Source: Mermis nigrescens
Lineage: Eukaryota > Nematoda > Enoplea > Mermithida > Mermithidae
NCBI GenBank assembly: GCA_036768485.1
Contig: JAVLUZ010000647.1
Coordinates: 62,001 to 126,000 of the forward strand
Length of the DNA stretch: 64,000 bases
Direction of reading: 5' to 3'
Shown here: in pieces, positions 42,700 through 56,300 of the stretch
Layout of the letters: each line of letters opens with the position of its first letter
How positions within the stretch are numbered: position 1 is the stretch's first letter
Notes under the pieces: generated by a model
Seen by the model: the letters and a program-made list of their open reading frames with translations, nothing else
Database searches by the model: none
What the model was told of the DNA's origin: nothing
Made by a program: the position numbers and the translations under genes

Positions 42700-44130
42700 A
42701 GAATATCTATGTCTTAAAAAATGATTTTTAGCGAGGAATTTTCTCGGCTTCTTTATGGTCTGTATTTGCTAAACTACTGAAAACGAGGCATTCTCATCAA
42801 AGTCTTAAATTTTTGTGAAATACTCGGGCGGTTTTCAATCAAATTTTTTCCGAGCGTTATTTTTAGACCGCATATCCACCTAAAAGAATTCATTTCCGGG
42901 CTAAGTGATTGGAAGTTTTGGAAGTCTTGTTTGGACCTTATTCTACGGTTATAAACCTCTTAAACTGCTCCCGCTATATAAAGTGGTACATGATCGGGGG
43001 GAGGCTGGAGATTAACCGAATAGAAGAAAAAACTTTCATTCCCGTTGAACGTTAATTTTTGAAAACTTGGCCGCAATTTGAATATATTTACATAATTTTG
43101 ACTGATTTTTTTATTTCCGCCCATCTGACCATTCGTTCCTGCACATTTCTGCTCCCCGTCTTAATGTTGACCGAAATTTTATTGGGTTATGTTTAAGGTT
43201 TTTTTGGCATCTTGTGATATTTTTGAATGAAAATCAAACACATTTTTCGATCTCTTGCCGTAAATAATGATTTCCATCTGGTTTTGATCAGGAACTAGCA
43301 AGTATATTCACTTACCCGTTAACGCCCGACCATTTCGAAAAAGTTTAGCTCTTACAGGTTTCAAGTGGCATACATAGTCAAGAACAATAAGCTTTCTTTA
43401 TGTTTCTCTGCATTCTGGAATTGTTTGGGGTTCCCTGTTCAGTCTCGATTTCGCTTTTTTCGATGTATTTGGTTAAATTACTAGTCACTTCTCATTATCT
43501 GGCTGTAATTTAAATTTATTAATGATGAACTAATCAGTGTTTCAAATTTTGTATTATCGTCACATGTTTATTTTGCTAGGTATCCCTACTAACTAGGTAC
43601 TGTTCTGTACTATAAAAATTTAATTATTAGGTATTAACAGTCATTAAAGTTTTTGGGTTGTATTTTTCTTATTCTAACTTGCAGAATCAGTTGATAAGTG
43701 TACGGTGCATCTACGTCTGTTGGTTTAAATTTGCAACCTTGCAATATGCTAATTTATCGAAGTTTCCTGCGTCCATATTTTTAACGGTCCGAGAGACCAG
43801 CGAATTTCGCATGCAATATTTATCTAATCTACCTGTTTAATAATTAATCTGTACTTTAATAAATTCATATGTTTATCAAAAATACATTTATTCGCTGAGC
43901 ATTACTATTGCTCTCTCACCGAAATTTGCATGTTTATTAAAAACGTCATCTATTCAATACTGATGCCTTTGATTTGAATGGACAAAATTGCTCTTTAATT
44001 AAAAAACGGCGAGTAATTTGCATACTAGCAGCTATATTACGTCACTTCTTTCATTTGATTTTTGCGAGTATTACCGTTTTCTATCAAAAATTGGCAATTG
44101 CTACTTCTAAACCAGAGAAGGATTAAAAAA
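42700..44130. other. No gene seen
   Basis: AT-rich unique sequence without identifiable repeats or splice-bounded frames. Confidence 0.4.
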
Positions 44131-44156
44131 TTCATTGAAAACATTTTCAATTTTTT

Positions 44157-44386
44157 CAGCTCCATTGCTTCTTAATCTCGCGCAAAAAGAAACTCGTACA
44201 TTTACACGATACACATCACTTTCCCTAACGTTTTTTGATGGCTTAAAATTTTGTCGTTTTCTCTGGATTATCGCTTACGAAAAATCAAACGTGTTTTTAG
44301 CCGCGCTTAACTTATATCCATACTGGCTGCCTTCAATAAGTCGCAATGGCTCATACAGCCTAGACTCAATAAATGACACGAAGTGA
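44157..44386 (+). CDS. Possible terminal exon, unrecognised
   Basis: A clear acceptor (aattttttcag) precedes about 75 codons open to a TGA. The segment TFFDGLKFCRFLWIIAYEKS is hydrophobic and faintly resembles the start of an acyltransferase-3 type membrane segment, but no motif settles it. No upstream exon with a matching donor was found. A chance frame in AT-rich DNA is the main alternative. Confidence 0.15.
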
Positions 44387-44399
44387 AAAGTTAAATATT

Positions 44400-45870
44400 T
44401 TACTTGACCTACTCGTCCGACATTGATTAATTAGTCCCGGCCAAAGTTTGCCTTTCTTACCTATACCTGGCTAGCGAATCAGTAAATAATTGATTAACTA
44501 GACCTAAACAGCCTCCTCGGAAACACTTGGCATAATTTGATAGCAATGGCGTAACTTTGGCTCAAATCGACTTGTTCCGAAAAAAGAAGTTAAGCGCGAT
44601 AAACCTACATATTTTCCCTATATAGCTACCTATTCCGCATCGCTAGCAATATCATGCAAGTTTATTGGGTTACGACGACTATATAAGCGCTTCATGCAAA
44701 AATTTCCCTTCAGTTGCCTATCTGCCTAGCTCAGTTGTTATCTTTATCTGAAATCGACAACCACCTATATCTATCTTACTCCAACGTTCGTAATGACCCT
44801 CTTTACAAGTATTCCTCTGTAATATAAATAGCGTGACTCCTAAGATTGTTATACAAACTTTTTAGCTCTGTTGAAGGTGTACGAGGTTTGTATGATTTTA
44901 ATCCGAGTGTCTATTGTTAGTTTATATCGTTCATTCATCGACAGTTGACCACTAATTAATTAGAAAATGCTCTTATTTTATCGTGTATAACTAAATACGT
45001 ATTCGCAATACTGCGAACTGTCGTGTCAGACCACACCTGAGCGGCCAAATAGAATGATCGTTAAGCATCTCGCATTAAAAAACTCAGCTGGATCGGATCG
45101 AAAGCAGAGTAGGTTAACTTTTTTCCAATGGACGAAATAATATGTGCAAAGTGTTTCCGTTATTTATTGAAAAAATGAATATGATTTAATTTTATTCTTT
45201 CCTTTGACATTTTTCTCCTGTTATACATACATGCTTATAGGGGCATTACCCCTGCCGAAGGATCAGCCAGACATATACTGTCCGGCGATTTTGAGGACGT
45301 TTCTCGCATCATTTTTACTAAAAAAGCGCCCAGAATTGATCAATAAATTTACTGGTCTGGATTTCTAGGATTTTACCTCTCCCTTCCCTTACCTTTCTGC
45401 TGACCCTGTCCTTATTTATCTATGCTGTTGAGACAAACGCGACCGTTTTATTCCCGATTGCAATTTGTGCTCATGCTCTGAATATTTATTTTTATGCATC
45501 TCTGAAATCCGTCGTCTTTGACCCCATTTTAAGCATTTATTGTAAATGGAACTATGACCTAAAGAGTGCTTGGAGTTGGAGTTCGGCTACACATTTCATA
45601 TGTGTGCGATTCAAAATATAGTCTGCTGAAAAATCTGGCAAAAGATTTCTGCATTGTGTGCTGAATAGAATGGAATACAGAACTAGTCTTTAACTTCCAG
45701 GCATTATCGGTTTAACACGGTTTAGACACGTTGACGACCTTATTGTTGGGCGGAAAATATGACTGATCCGGTGCCATAGAATTGTCGCAAAAACCAGTTC
45801 CGAGTACTTTCCCTGAAGCTACCGTCTGCTATAGCAGTATCACTTTTCCGGACGAATGAACGTATTTTAA
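44400..45870. other. No gene seen; one diverged family G fragment
   Basis: 45235-45420 matches the insert at 41481-41893 through gggcattacccctgcc, a cggcgattttgaggac phrase and the ggattttacc end. The rest is unique AT-rich sequence. Confidence 0.4.
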
Positions 45871-45872
45871 TT

Positions 45873-46190
45873 TTATTCCATTCTAACTAGTCGTTTCTGC
45901 CAAAAATATCGCAACACTTTGGTATCCGAAGCCCATGACACGCTCGTCGCAGTAATTACCAGATTATCAAAGTCAGTTAAGTGAAAGTGTACTGATCGGT
46001 CAGGAGTAGAAACCAGCGTCGAATAGTTTTCTGTGTATAACGAAATGCGCTGTAAATTAGGGCAGGCGAAATTCACGTTTTGTTGCGTATAGTTTTTAAG
46101 CAAATAATCTTGTAGCTCGATTAGTCCATCTCGTCGAATGTCCCATCTCTTCGAAAATCCTAATTTATCATGCTCAGAAATTAGCTTCAT
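45873..46190 (-). CDS. Hypothetical 105-residue protein
   Basis: An ATG-started frame of 105 codons (MKLISEHDKLGFSKRWD..., ending QKRLVRME) with balanced composition, several Trp, Tyr and Cys and no low-complexity sequence, unlike the AT-rich chance frames around it. I do not recognise the family. A frame immediately upstream reads MENMTKKNEKQEKVA and stops on the TGA overlapping this ATG; one missing or extra base would fuse the two. An acceptor-like tttcttag lies about 60 nt upstream of the ATG, so this could be the last exon of a spliced gene. No downstream partner was found. Whether it is expressed cannot be judged from sequence. Confidence 0.35.
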   Translation of the reverse strand: MKLISEHDKLGFSKRWDIRRDGLIELQDYLLKNYTQQNVNFACPNLQRISLYTENYSTLVSTPDRSVHFHLTDFDNLVITATSVSWASDTKVLRYFWQKRLVRME

Positions 46191-47382
46191 GCTACCTTTT
46201 CTTGTTTTTCATTCTTTTTTGTCATATTTTCCATAGCCAATTTTGCTAAGAAAGAATGTTTCAGAAGAGCGCAAATGCTTTAAAGAATTTTAATTGAATA
46301 CCTAATATGAAATAAGAATATAAGCCACCTATCCTGGCATTTTTGCCTTTTGGTGTGTTACATCAAATCAGTTCAACCTAATAGTTATGGCGTAATGCAA
46401 TGAATCTTAAAGTCATGCCTATATAAAGCATGCACCAAAAAACGCCCAATCGATGATTTTTGCGAAATGTCGCTTATATTTTTAACCGAAACGTTAAGCA
46501 TCGAGAATTCTATTGAGCCTTAGCTAGTAGTAATCATTGCGCATTGTTTACTATTCGGGCGAGATCCCGAAGATGGACCATTTTTGGTTGATTCGTTCAC
46601 TTCAACAAAAAAATATCTTCACTTGTGCGCATTCTCAAAATACGTGCACAATTTATGTAATACACTCTTAGATCCACGATGATACTATAACGTAGAAGAA
46701 AAAAATGCGGCTATTTTTCGTGCTTTTTGTCACAATCAAATCATCATTCAACGGAGCGTCCCGGACAGTCAGCGTCCGTAATAAATGTGTTTCGTAGCTT
46801 TTACCCAGTGTTACACGCGTGCTACATATGTTTCGCCTTGTGTTAATTAGGACGCGCTATTTTCCTCCATTTGGTAATACCGACCGACTTGAGCAATTTT
46901 AATTTTACGACCGTACGAAGCTAGCTTATCAGTAGTACGCTTATCGAGCTACCAAATCTTAACGTTCAATCATGTTTTTGTGCTCCTCAATACGAAGCCG
47001 TCGGATTCGTGCTGCTACGGTTGCTTAATTTTAGGCTCAATCGACCCGGCTTCCACGTCCCAGCAGCAGAAGCGATATCCCCACTATACTGTATCACGTG
47101 GGATCATTTTTGTCGCCCGGTATAATTAATTTTCCCATCGATGTAATTTACCATTCATTCGACTGTTATTGGATTTACGCTTATGTGTACTTAAATCGCG
47201 ATCGTCGATCGATGGACTAATTTATTTGGCACTAGTCGCATAATTGCCGAGGAGAAAAACGGCGGAAGAAAGGTTTTTAATTAGCGTGCTAACGCGGCTA
47301 ATCGCCTTTTTTCGGCAACTGATATTTATTAGCTCATCTTGGCACTTTTTCAAATCGAATTTGTGAGCGACAAATTTGGGCT
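46191..47382. other. Upstream region of the unrecognised gene; repeat-free
   Basis: About 1.2 kb without any repeat family member and with higher complexity than most of the window. It directly precedes the first coding exon at 47383 and is the natural place for its promoter, but I cannot identify a specific element. Confidence 0.35.
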
Positions 47383-50300
47383 ATGATTAGCGGTCCTTCC
47401 ATTATGGAACCTATTCCGGAGAATGATTCGGGAGAGGAGCAAGAGCGTCTTGGCTATTCGCCCGGCGGTAAAGTCGCTCTGTCGCCCGTTAAGGGCAAAG
47501 AAAAGGAGTCGAAGAGCGTAAAAAAGGAAGTGTTTTGCACGGAGAAGGTCGAATCGACGAAACGGTATGTATAATTTTCGTACCTTCGTGTATTGCGTAA
47601 GTGTATGCAATAGCTGAAAATCAGGAGTGGGGTCATACACGTAACGGCTCGAAATTTCAGGGGAGGGCTACAATTATTTTTAGGGGAGGGGTGAGTGACC
47701 ACAAATTTTTTGCCAGATAAAAATGGCCAAAAAACGCAAATTTTTTCCAATAATTCATAAAATCGACGGAGAGGGGGTAAAATTTTCTGACTTTGGGGAT
47801 GGGGGTGGGCGACCAACTTTGAGTGGGAATATTTCTTTATCCCCCTGTTACATGTATGAGTGGGGTAGGTGGCTTGTTATTTTGGAGAGGGGTTAGCGAT
47901 GCAAAATATTAAAAATCTCAAGTTTCAAGGGATTGGAGCGGCGGCTTATACTGGGGGGACTTCATCAACTTTCTTATATACTTTATGAATTTCTTAAATC
48001 CCCTATATGCCTGGGATTTCTCTAATCCCCCATATGCCATAAGATTTTTCAAATCTACAAAAATAGGCTTTTGATGATCACTTACGACGAGTAGTTAAAA
48101 AACAAAATTACAAAGTTGATTATCAGATTAATATTCAATATTTTCGATTGTATTCAATAATTCAGAATTCTTGTTTCTTTTTCGCACTAAATTCAATTGT
48201 CAAGCGGGAACTATCACTTGTTAAACATTTATATTTTATTTTCTGCAAATGACTACATTCTTTGTACGGAATTTAAGGAATAGTGAGATGATAGGCAACA
48301 CCGGCTGTATTTTTCATTTCAATATGGTCATTGATAACGTAGCATCAATTTTGAATCTTGTTGACCTACTGTCAATCATTTCTATTAAATTTCTAATCCT
48401 GCCGTGGTACTTGGCTTGCGCTTGATTCTTATAGAGGGTCTGTAAGGCATGGACGTAGGACGCTTCTGTACATTTGTGTAAGCATGAAATTGTGGTCTTG
48501 CGCGCCGCTTATATTTTTTAAGTCGAGTTATTTATTTTTTGTGTTTTTGCCTAGGAACTAAAATTAATTCTAGTGTCATCGACGGAATAACCCGACGAGC
48601 GCCGACTCACTTGTATAAACTGTGCATTTCGTTTCGAAGAATGCGTTGTCATTTATTGATGTTTTCTTACAATAATCCACCAATTGGTTATTCTAAAAGG
48701 CGCGTTATCATGAAAAATAGGAGAATTGTAACCACGATGGATACATAAATTAGTATTTATTTAGCATTTATTCTTAAAGCTTCAAAGCTTTCCGTTCTGC
48801 TTTTCATGTTTAATCTCCTCGCCTAATGTCATCTTGAGGTAATATTTTTCTTTCGCTTTATTTCTCTTTCTACGTTGTAATCTTCCTTATCTAACGTCAA
48901 TGCTTTCCAGCGATGTTAGTCATTTGTCATCTAGTGGTTATTCTCATGATTTATCTCTTCTGGTGGTTTTATCTGCATAAGTCGCTGAGCTCATCTATCT
49001 ATAGTTGCAGATCTTGGCTGATTCAAATTTATTTTACTAATGAAAAGATTAGATTTATATGAATAATACTACGGAACGTGTTGGTTCCAACTTCTCAGTC
49101 GATTTCTTGGATCTTTTCAGGAAGAGGAATCTAAAAAATTCGAAAGAGTATTTGTTTAGCGACCAAGGGTATTTTATTTGCGTGTTACAGAGTTTGCATT
49201 AACCTTTATTTTTCAGTAGACCTACTCAGTTCTTTTAAGATTAAGTGAGACAAACTTAATGATGATGTTCGAATTTCATGAGGCTATTAAAGAATTTTAA
49301 ACAACGAGCTTGCAATTAAATTATTAACAAATCTGTATTCACTAACTAGAATCATCTATTTGCAAGGCTACGTTTACTTGTGCCTCTTAACATATTCAGT
49401 CCATACAGTTAATTTATTTCCAGAAAAATTCTAACAATAATTGAGGTTAGCCACCCTGGTCACAAAGCCAAATTTCCTACAATTAATGGTAATTTTACAT
49501 TCCGTTAACTTGGTCAGGAGCCTAAAAAGCGGCGGAAATTTTGCTGGGGTTTTGTTGGAAAACTTGAGAAAACATAAAAAACGTCTATTTATTATAAAAT
49601 TTGAAGAATTCACAGATTATTTTTTTATCCTGAACTTGAGCACGACAACTTTGAGCAAATCTCTTAAGTCCAGCAACAACAGCCTTTGTCTATAGCACGA
49701 AAATGCAGCAATTGTTTGTTGAGTCTTCTCATTCCTTATTTTCGGGAAAATAGTCTTTCAATTAAGGTGCGCTATGTGAATTTATATATGCTTCGTACTC
49801 CCCTTATTTTGATCAATTAAGTGGGTTAAAATGGCCTATATAAATGAAGGGAATTTTTGCCCGTGTTGTAACTTTGTAGACTTTATTCAAAGCCGCATTC
49901 AGCCAAAGCCTTTTGGTTTAACTTTAATAGCTGCTCATCATGACGTTTAAGCTGTCAGCACTCTCAAAAGCTCAAGTTGCTTTATGAAAAAACATTACTG
50001 TATATTGACTTGCTTGCGGCAACGGTTTCCCTCTCAGACTGATGAAAGCCTATTTCTTATCGATTTTCTTATTTTGACATCATTTTTGCGTAGCTATGGT
50101 TTAATGAGCAAAGCTTTCTCCAAACTGCCTTTCTGGCTGATTGCCTTATTGATTTCTTTAATTCTCCAGAAACGATGTCAAAATACCTTATTTCTACCAC
50201 ACCGTTATTGAATCGCCCCAGCAATGCTTAAAAATCCACCAAGGATCACCAGGAGGACCATGACGTTTTGTGGAGTGATTAAAAAATTAAACGACGTTGA

Positions 50301-53300
50301 TTTTTTTGAAGAAATTCCTGCACTCGAGTGTCATATAGAGAGCTCAGCAGCGCTGCTTTTGCGCGCAAAATTTTTTGACATATATACAAATTGAATTCTT
50401 TTTCAACATACGCCCGTGCTGCCTAATTGAAGTCTAACATAACGTTATCATCCCAAAATAAATTCGTTCATGCTAAATTTACTTGAAGATACAGTATAGC
50501 GTGGGGCGCTAAAATTTTGCAAATCCTTGGTGAAATTGTATGTAAAACCATAAGTGAAATTGTACCAAAGCAGGTGTCGATTGAGAGGTGATAATTATGA
50601 GATCGGCAATCATTTACTTTTTTCTGTACGGTACAAAGATGAGGCTCGTATAAAGATTCATAGATCCACCTTTATACGATTTCAGTGCACAAAGACTTAG
50701 AAAGAAATTTTATATTTAAATTTTGTAGTAAATTTTACTTTATAAATTTTATATTTAATTCTATTTTTTCACTATGCCTGCCTACTTATAAAGTAAAGCG
50801 TTAGTAGTTTTATCGACTTTTTTGCGCTTTTCTGGTAAAGTTACGAAAAATTTTTGTGATTAAACTTCCTACTTATATCCAAGTGCTTGCAATAAAAATT
50901 AAAAAATTGTCCAATCTCAGATCTCTTTGTGCAGATTCCAATTCTTATTCATCTATCTCCTTTTCTATTTTCTAAAAGATTCAAGGCAGGAAAAAAGAAT
51001 TGTTCGACATTTATAAGCGCCATGGCTTTTATTGCGAGATTCAATCAACATATTGCAATCACAATTTCGTTTTGAAACTTAATGAGCACAGTATTAAGCG
51101 AAAATTTAGCTGAAAAGTCATAAAAAATAAAAAGCAGATTTTGGACAGAAGTTGGGTCGCAGTGGCAGATTACAGCCTGGCTTTTTCAGAGATCTTTATA
51201 CCGAAGCAAACAGGCTCCTACGGAAATAGAACAGTGTCAGCAAAATATTTTAATTGTGAATAATTAACAGCCAGCAGTTTCAATATTCTCTGGAACCCTT
51301 ACATAATAGATATACTTGCCTGAACATATTGAAATCTGGCCTATAAATTTTCTGTTTCACTGGATAGATGTTCAATTTATGTGTTAATTTCGGATCCAAC
51401 TATTGAGTTCATGAAAACAAAAACGCTGAACCTTATTAAGTCGACGCAAATCGAAATGATCGTATATTCATTATTTTCTAATGATTTGCCTCTCAAAAAC
51501 AGAATCGTAAACTCATTCAAATAAAAGTTTAATAATCTTTGAATGACTGATGTGCACATTGTGACCTCACAAGATAATATTTTTCAACAAGGTCAGTCAG
51601 TATGGTCAATCTTATCTTTTTTACAGAACATTTATTGAAAAGCCAAAATCTGTTTCTGGCTTAGTATTGACGTTGTTATTATTGGTAGGAACTTTTTTAT
51701 TACCAAAAATCAGATCCATGCATACCAGGGCAATGGCCTGCTTTCCCGATGATTCCAGGAGCAAAACATTTTTGTTGGTTGCTAGTTCGAAAAAGGGTTG
51801 TTTGTATTGTTTTATGACCATTTACCTCGCGATTTTCAAATAAATAATGCCTTTCTTTGTGCATCGTATGTTGCACTGCTTTTTTGTACGAGACGAAGAT
51901 TTTGAGGCTCGCACAAAGATTTTTGGTGGGACCATCTTTGTACAATGTACAAAGACTTTTTGGGGCAAAGTGATAGTAATTTTAACGGTTTTTTAGAATT
52001 ATTTTCTAGCAAAATTTCAAAAAATTTTTTGGCACTTCGCGCCGAATATCATAATTACATTCTATTTGCAAGCTCCAAGCGCGGGCATTAAACACTCCAA
52101 AATCTATCCTTAAGCATTTTTGTACAGATTTAAGCATTTTTTACATCTATCTCTACTGTTTTATAAAGATTTTATGCAGAAAAAAAGATCTATTAAACAA
52201 CTTTGCACTGTTTTCTGCCGTTTAAAGGTAAAATTGACTTTTTTATTTTTGCGTTGCATTAAATTCATAAGCAAATTAGTGTCTATTATGAGATTCAGTC
52301 AGCATGTTGCAATCGCTGTATTATTTCTGATTGTGTAACACAAGTTATTTTAGCTTTTTGAGTCGAATTTTATGTGTAAATTCAACCCAAGACCCATGAA
52401 AATTCCGAACTAATATAATCAGCTGAATTTAGGTCAAAGTAACACTTTTTGTGAAGCGTGCGGGTCACGGATAACAATCTGGTAGTATGTAAAAATGTGT
52501 ATATTTAATACTATATCTATATATTATATGTACAAAAAATTTTTTGCTCGTACAAAGACTTTTCCGGAGATCTTTGTACATGTACAAAGAGGCTCGTACA
52601 AAAAAAGATATGTTGTATACCTTTGTGTGGGTCACGTATAGGGAGTTTACTGCTTTTTGTAGTGCACTAAGTGCTTACAGCAATTGATCTCTGGAGTGTG
52701 CGTTGTGTTTAGGTATCAATAAATTTTGCAATGTGTCATAGTAGTAGATTTGATTTTTCTTATGATAAATTCTTGTTGATACTCATAGCCTTGACCGTTG
52801 ATACCGAACGGCCTACCGCTGATACCGGGTTGAACTCAGTTGAGCCCATTGCCCAGGTATGGATCCATGTTGGCTCCAATTTGTGATATTTGTCATATGC
52901 ATTAATCCTTGAAAACTAGCAAGCTAATCATTTTATTATTTCAAAGTAAACTGACTAAGCTGCTCGGCTTTTTTTGCGCAGTGCAAATGAACTGTTGTGG
53001 CGCTCATTTGCACGGTGTGCGAAAGAAAATTTTCGGAAAAGAAAGGAGAAATAAGTGTAAATTCTTGTCTAAGATACAATTTTAGCTTTTTAAAGTCCTT
53101 TTTAACACGAATGCCTCAAAATTTTTAGCGCTTCGCGCCTAATTCTATATATTATATGAGTTCCTCCTTAAAGTGTATAATTGTAAAAATGGTGAAAAAT
53201 GTATGCATTTTAGATTTCGTTTGTAGAAAAATGCAACTTATATATAACAATCTGACTACATTGAAAAGCGTGTAAATGACCTCGCAATTTCCTTTGCGCT

Positions 53301-56300
53301 CGTGTAAATGAGGGTCACGCAAAAATGCCCTGTTGACCCAATAGCTTGACAACTATCGCCAATTTGGCAATGCCAGATAAATGTTTAAGATTAAAAAGAT
53401 TAACTTTTTTAATAAATGTTTTTTGCTTTTACGGTTAAATGGTATGCAGCTTAGGTAGGTACCTAGTTACCTTGTTTAAATTTTATTATATTATAAATTT
53501 GTTAGTCTACTTTTTTCAATTTACAAAGGACGTTTTTTGTGACCAACAGCCTCAGTAGTGTCAACTCAAACATAAATGGGCACAGGGTCAATAGAGGGTC
53601 GGCTGAGCAACCCAGCAACCCCGCAGAGGAAACTGGACCAACCCCACAAGAGTTTTGAAATTTTTTTAGCGGAAAACGAGGCAAAGTGAAGGCTGAAAAT
53701 GAATGAAAATCGAAAATGTTCTTCAAAAGTGCTTGAAATCGACCAGAAACTTTGGAAAAAATTTTAGTATTAACGCCATTATAGCATTTATACTAGTTTT
53801 TGAGATCATTTTGGCACAAAAAAGCTACATTTTCCGTCCTCCCAAGATCTGCCATGCTTTCATTTGACCCTGAAAAGCCTCAGCCTGCCCATGTGTGGTG
53901 TCAACTCTGAAAAGCTGGTCTATTCTTAAATCAAAATAGCACGTCTTCCATGTTCTGTTTTAGCATTTCAGTAATAAAAAACACCATCCGGTGCGAATTT
54001 TCGTCAGAATTTAGCCCAGATATACCATAGACGTGACTTACATTATGCAGGAAAAAGTCAGTTTGACTTTTAAGTAGGACAAGTAAATTTGTGTTTCGTA
54101 ATTTAGGAAAGTCATTAAAAAATTACTTATTGAATAGATGGCGATATATTGTATGAAAGGGGAAATGTTGAAAATTTGAGTAATGGCAGAATCCTTTTTA
54201 GTTGCCCTAAATCCGTTATTTTTCACGGGAAAACGTTTATCCTGTTTCGCACATTAGTGCGAACGTTGTGACCATACTTATTTGAATTATCGTTCTCAAT
54301 TTTGCGTTCTTAAAAAATTCAAGTCGCAAATATGCAGTTTATCGAATAAATATGTACTCCTGACCAAACATAAACTTGGGTGGCGTTTTGGAGGTCTACA
54401 CACCCCCAATGGAAAAATGGGAAATTTTTTAGGCGAAATAAAACGAAGGTCAAAAATGGAATAAATCGACAATTTTCCGCGGAAGTGCTTGAAGTTTCGA
54501 AGGTTGGAATTTTTTGAAATCTTTTCTTTAAAAATTCAAAATTAATTTGACCAATAATTTTATGTTAAGATAATCTTATCTCTTACGCAATTTTTGGCAT
54601 TCATACCAGCTTTTCGAGGCTATTTTGGCTGAAAAATCTCTTTAGTTGGATGCCCGTTAAGATCGGTCATGCTGTGAATCTATGCTCCTGATCTGAGCTA
54701 CTCATCAAAAAATGATTGGATCAACGCTGATTGCGATTATTCGTTGTCTGTCCTCGTTTTCTGGCATAGGCTCGAATTTTAATTTTTCTATATTTACTCT
54801 GATGTCATTCTGATTTTTTTCACTTTTCCTCGTTTTGCTCATTTATTCTAGCTGAATTGATATTTATTTGATATGTATTGAAAAGAACATAGAAATTCGA
54901 ATGCCTGTCGCACAGCTTAGGGTCAACAAGCGAGGGGATAAACGGTTAAGTCTAGTATTCACATTTTTTGCTAGTTAAACAATTAAAATGGTATAAATAG
55001 CTTGCACAAAGCGCTTTTATATGGTAATTTCGCGTTTATAGTCTACTTTAAATTAATTACAGAACTTAAGCAAAGAAGGTACAGAAATTCTTAATTAGAA
55101 CCAAATAATTTGACTTTCATACTTTTTTGACTAGATTTCGGGCGCTTTTTGGATAAGGAAAACAATGCTGGAAAATTTTTTGACATTGCTACCGCTTTCG
55201 CAAGCTAAAATGATTCTGAAAATGTTCAGCTAGCTCAAAATCGTCTGACACTTACCTCTCTGTCTGACCCTTCAGAGGGTGTGCAATGCATATGTATGAT
55301 CTGTTGCCGTATTTCGTGTAATGTAATGTTTATTTAAATTTCTCGAATATCATTTGCTGATGGCGTTAATCAGTCATTTCATCACCCCCAATTCTTTAAT
55401 ATAGCTTGCAGTTGATGAATTTTATTTACTCCGTTTGCTAAAAGTGACCTTCAAAGTTATTTTCGATGCGCATTTTTCTCAGCACGTATTTCAGAATAGT
55501 ATATTGCCAGACCGGCTTTGGGTTGGTTGGAGTGGGACTGAAAGACCTATACTTTCAATTTGATTGATTATTGATATGTTATATCTATAGAACAGACAAG
55601 TATTTCTGAATTTTTCCTTTTGTTATGAAGATCCCTGAACGCCTAACCTATACTTCTCTTCTCTAGCTCTTCTCGAGCTTATAGTTGCATGCTTGCGAAT
55701 CCCTATCGCGGTTAAAAAGGTTTACATACTTATTGAAAAATGTCACCATTTCGATTTTTGTGATTCTTTTATTAGCCTGAGTTCTATTTTTCTTATTCTT
55801 ATTTTTATTTTGTTATTCTAGCTTCTATATTTATTTTTTCGATCTACAGAGTAGTAGACCAATTGTTAATGTTAATGAATTTTTCAAATATTGGGTGAAT
55901 TCCGCTCCTGCTCGCGAGTTAAAAAATACGTGATAAGTTGATGTAAAAGCGATGCGATTCTGACACATTATCTCTGCTAGAAACAGTCCGTGACTTATGA
56001 AAGCATATTTACGTAAAACGCGATCGGCGCCAGCATTTATCCTCTGCTTAAAAATTAGCTCTTAGCATAAATTTCTCACACTTTTGTCGCTATTAATATT
56101 TTGAGAAAAACATTAATCATAATGTGTGAAGGAGACGCGGCGGAACACAGACCAAATAATAAGGGTGCAAAAATTTTTTAAATATTTCTTTATTATAAAC
56201 CATGCTGCGACTGGTATTTCTAAGCACACCTTACAGTCTGAAGCTTTGCTCTGCGAAAAATCTCACAAAGCATTCGCTGTACGTCATGCTTACTAAAACC

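Noticed and set aside
49440..50300. Minus-strand protein-like fragments
   Set aside because: Short, interrupted by stops and not recognisable; could be an old pseudogene, but the evidence is too thin to call.
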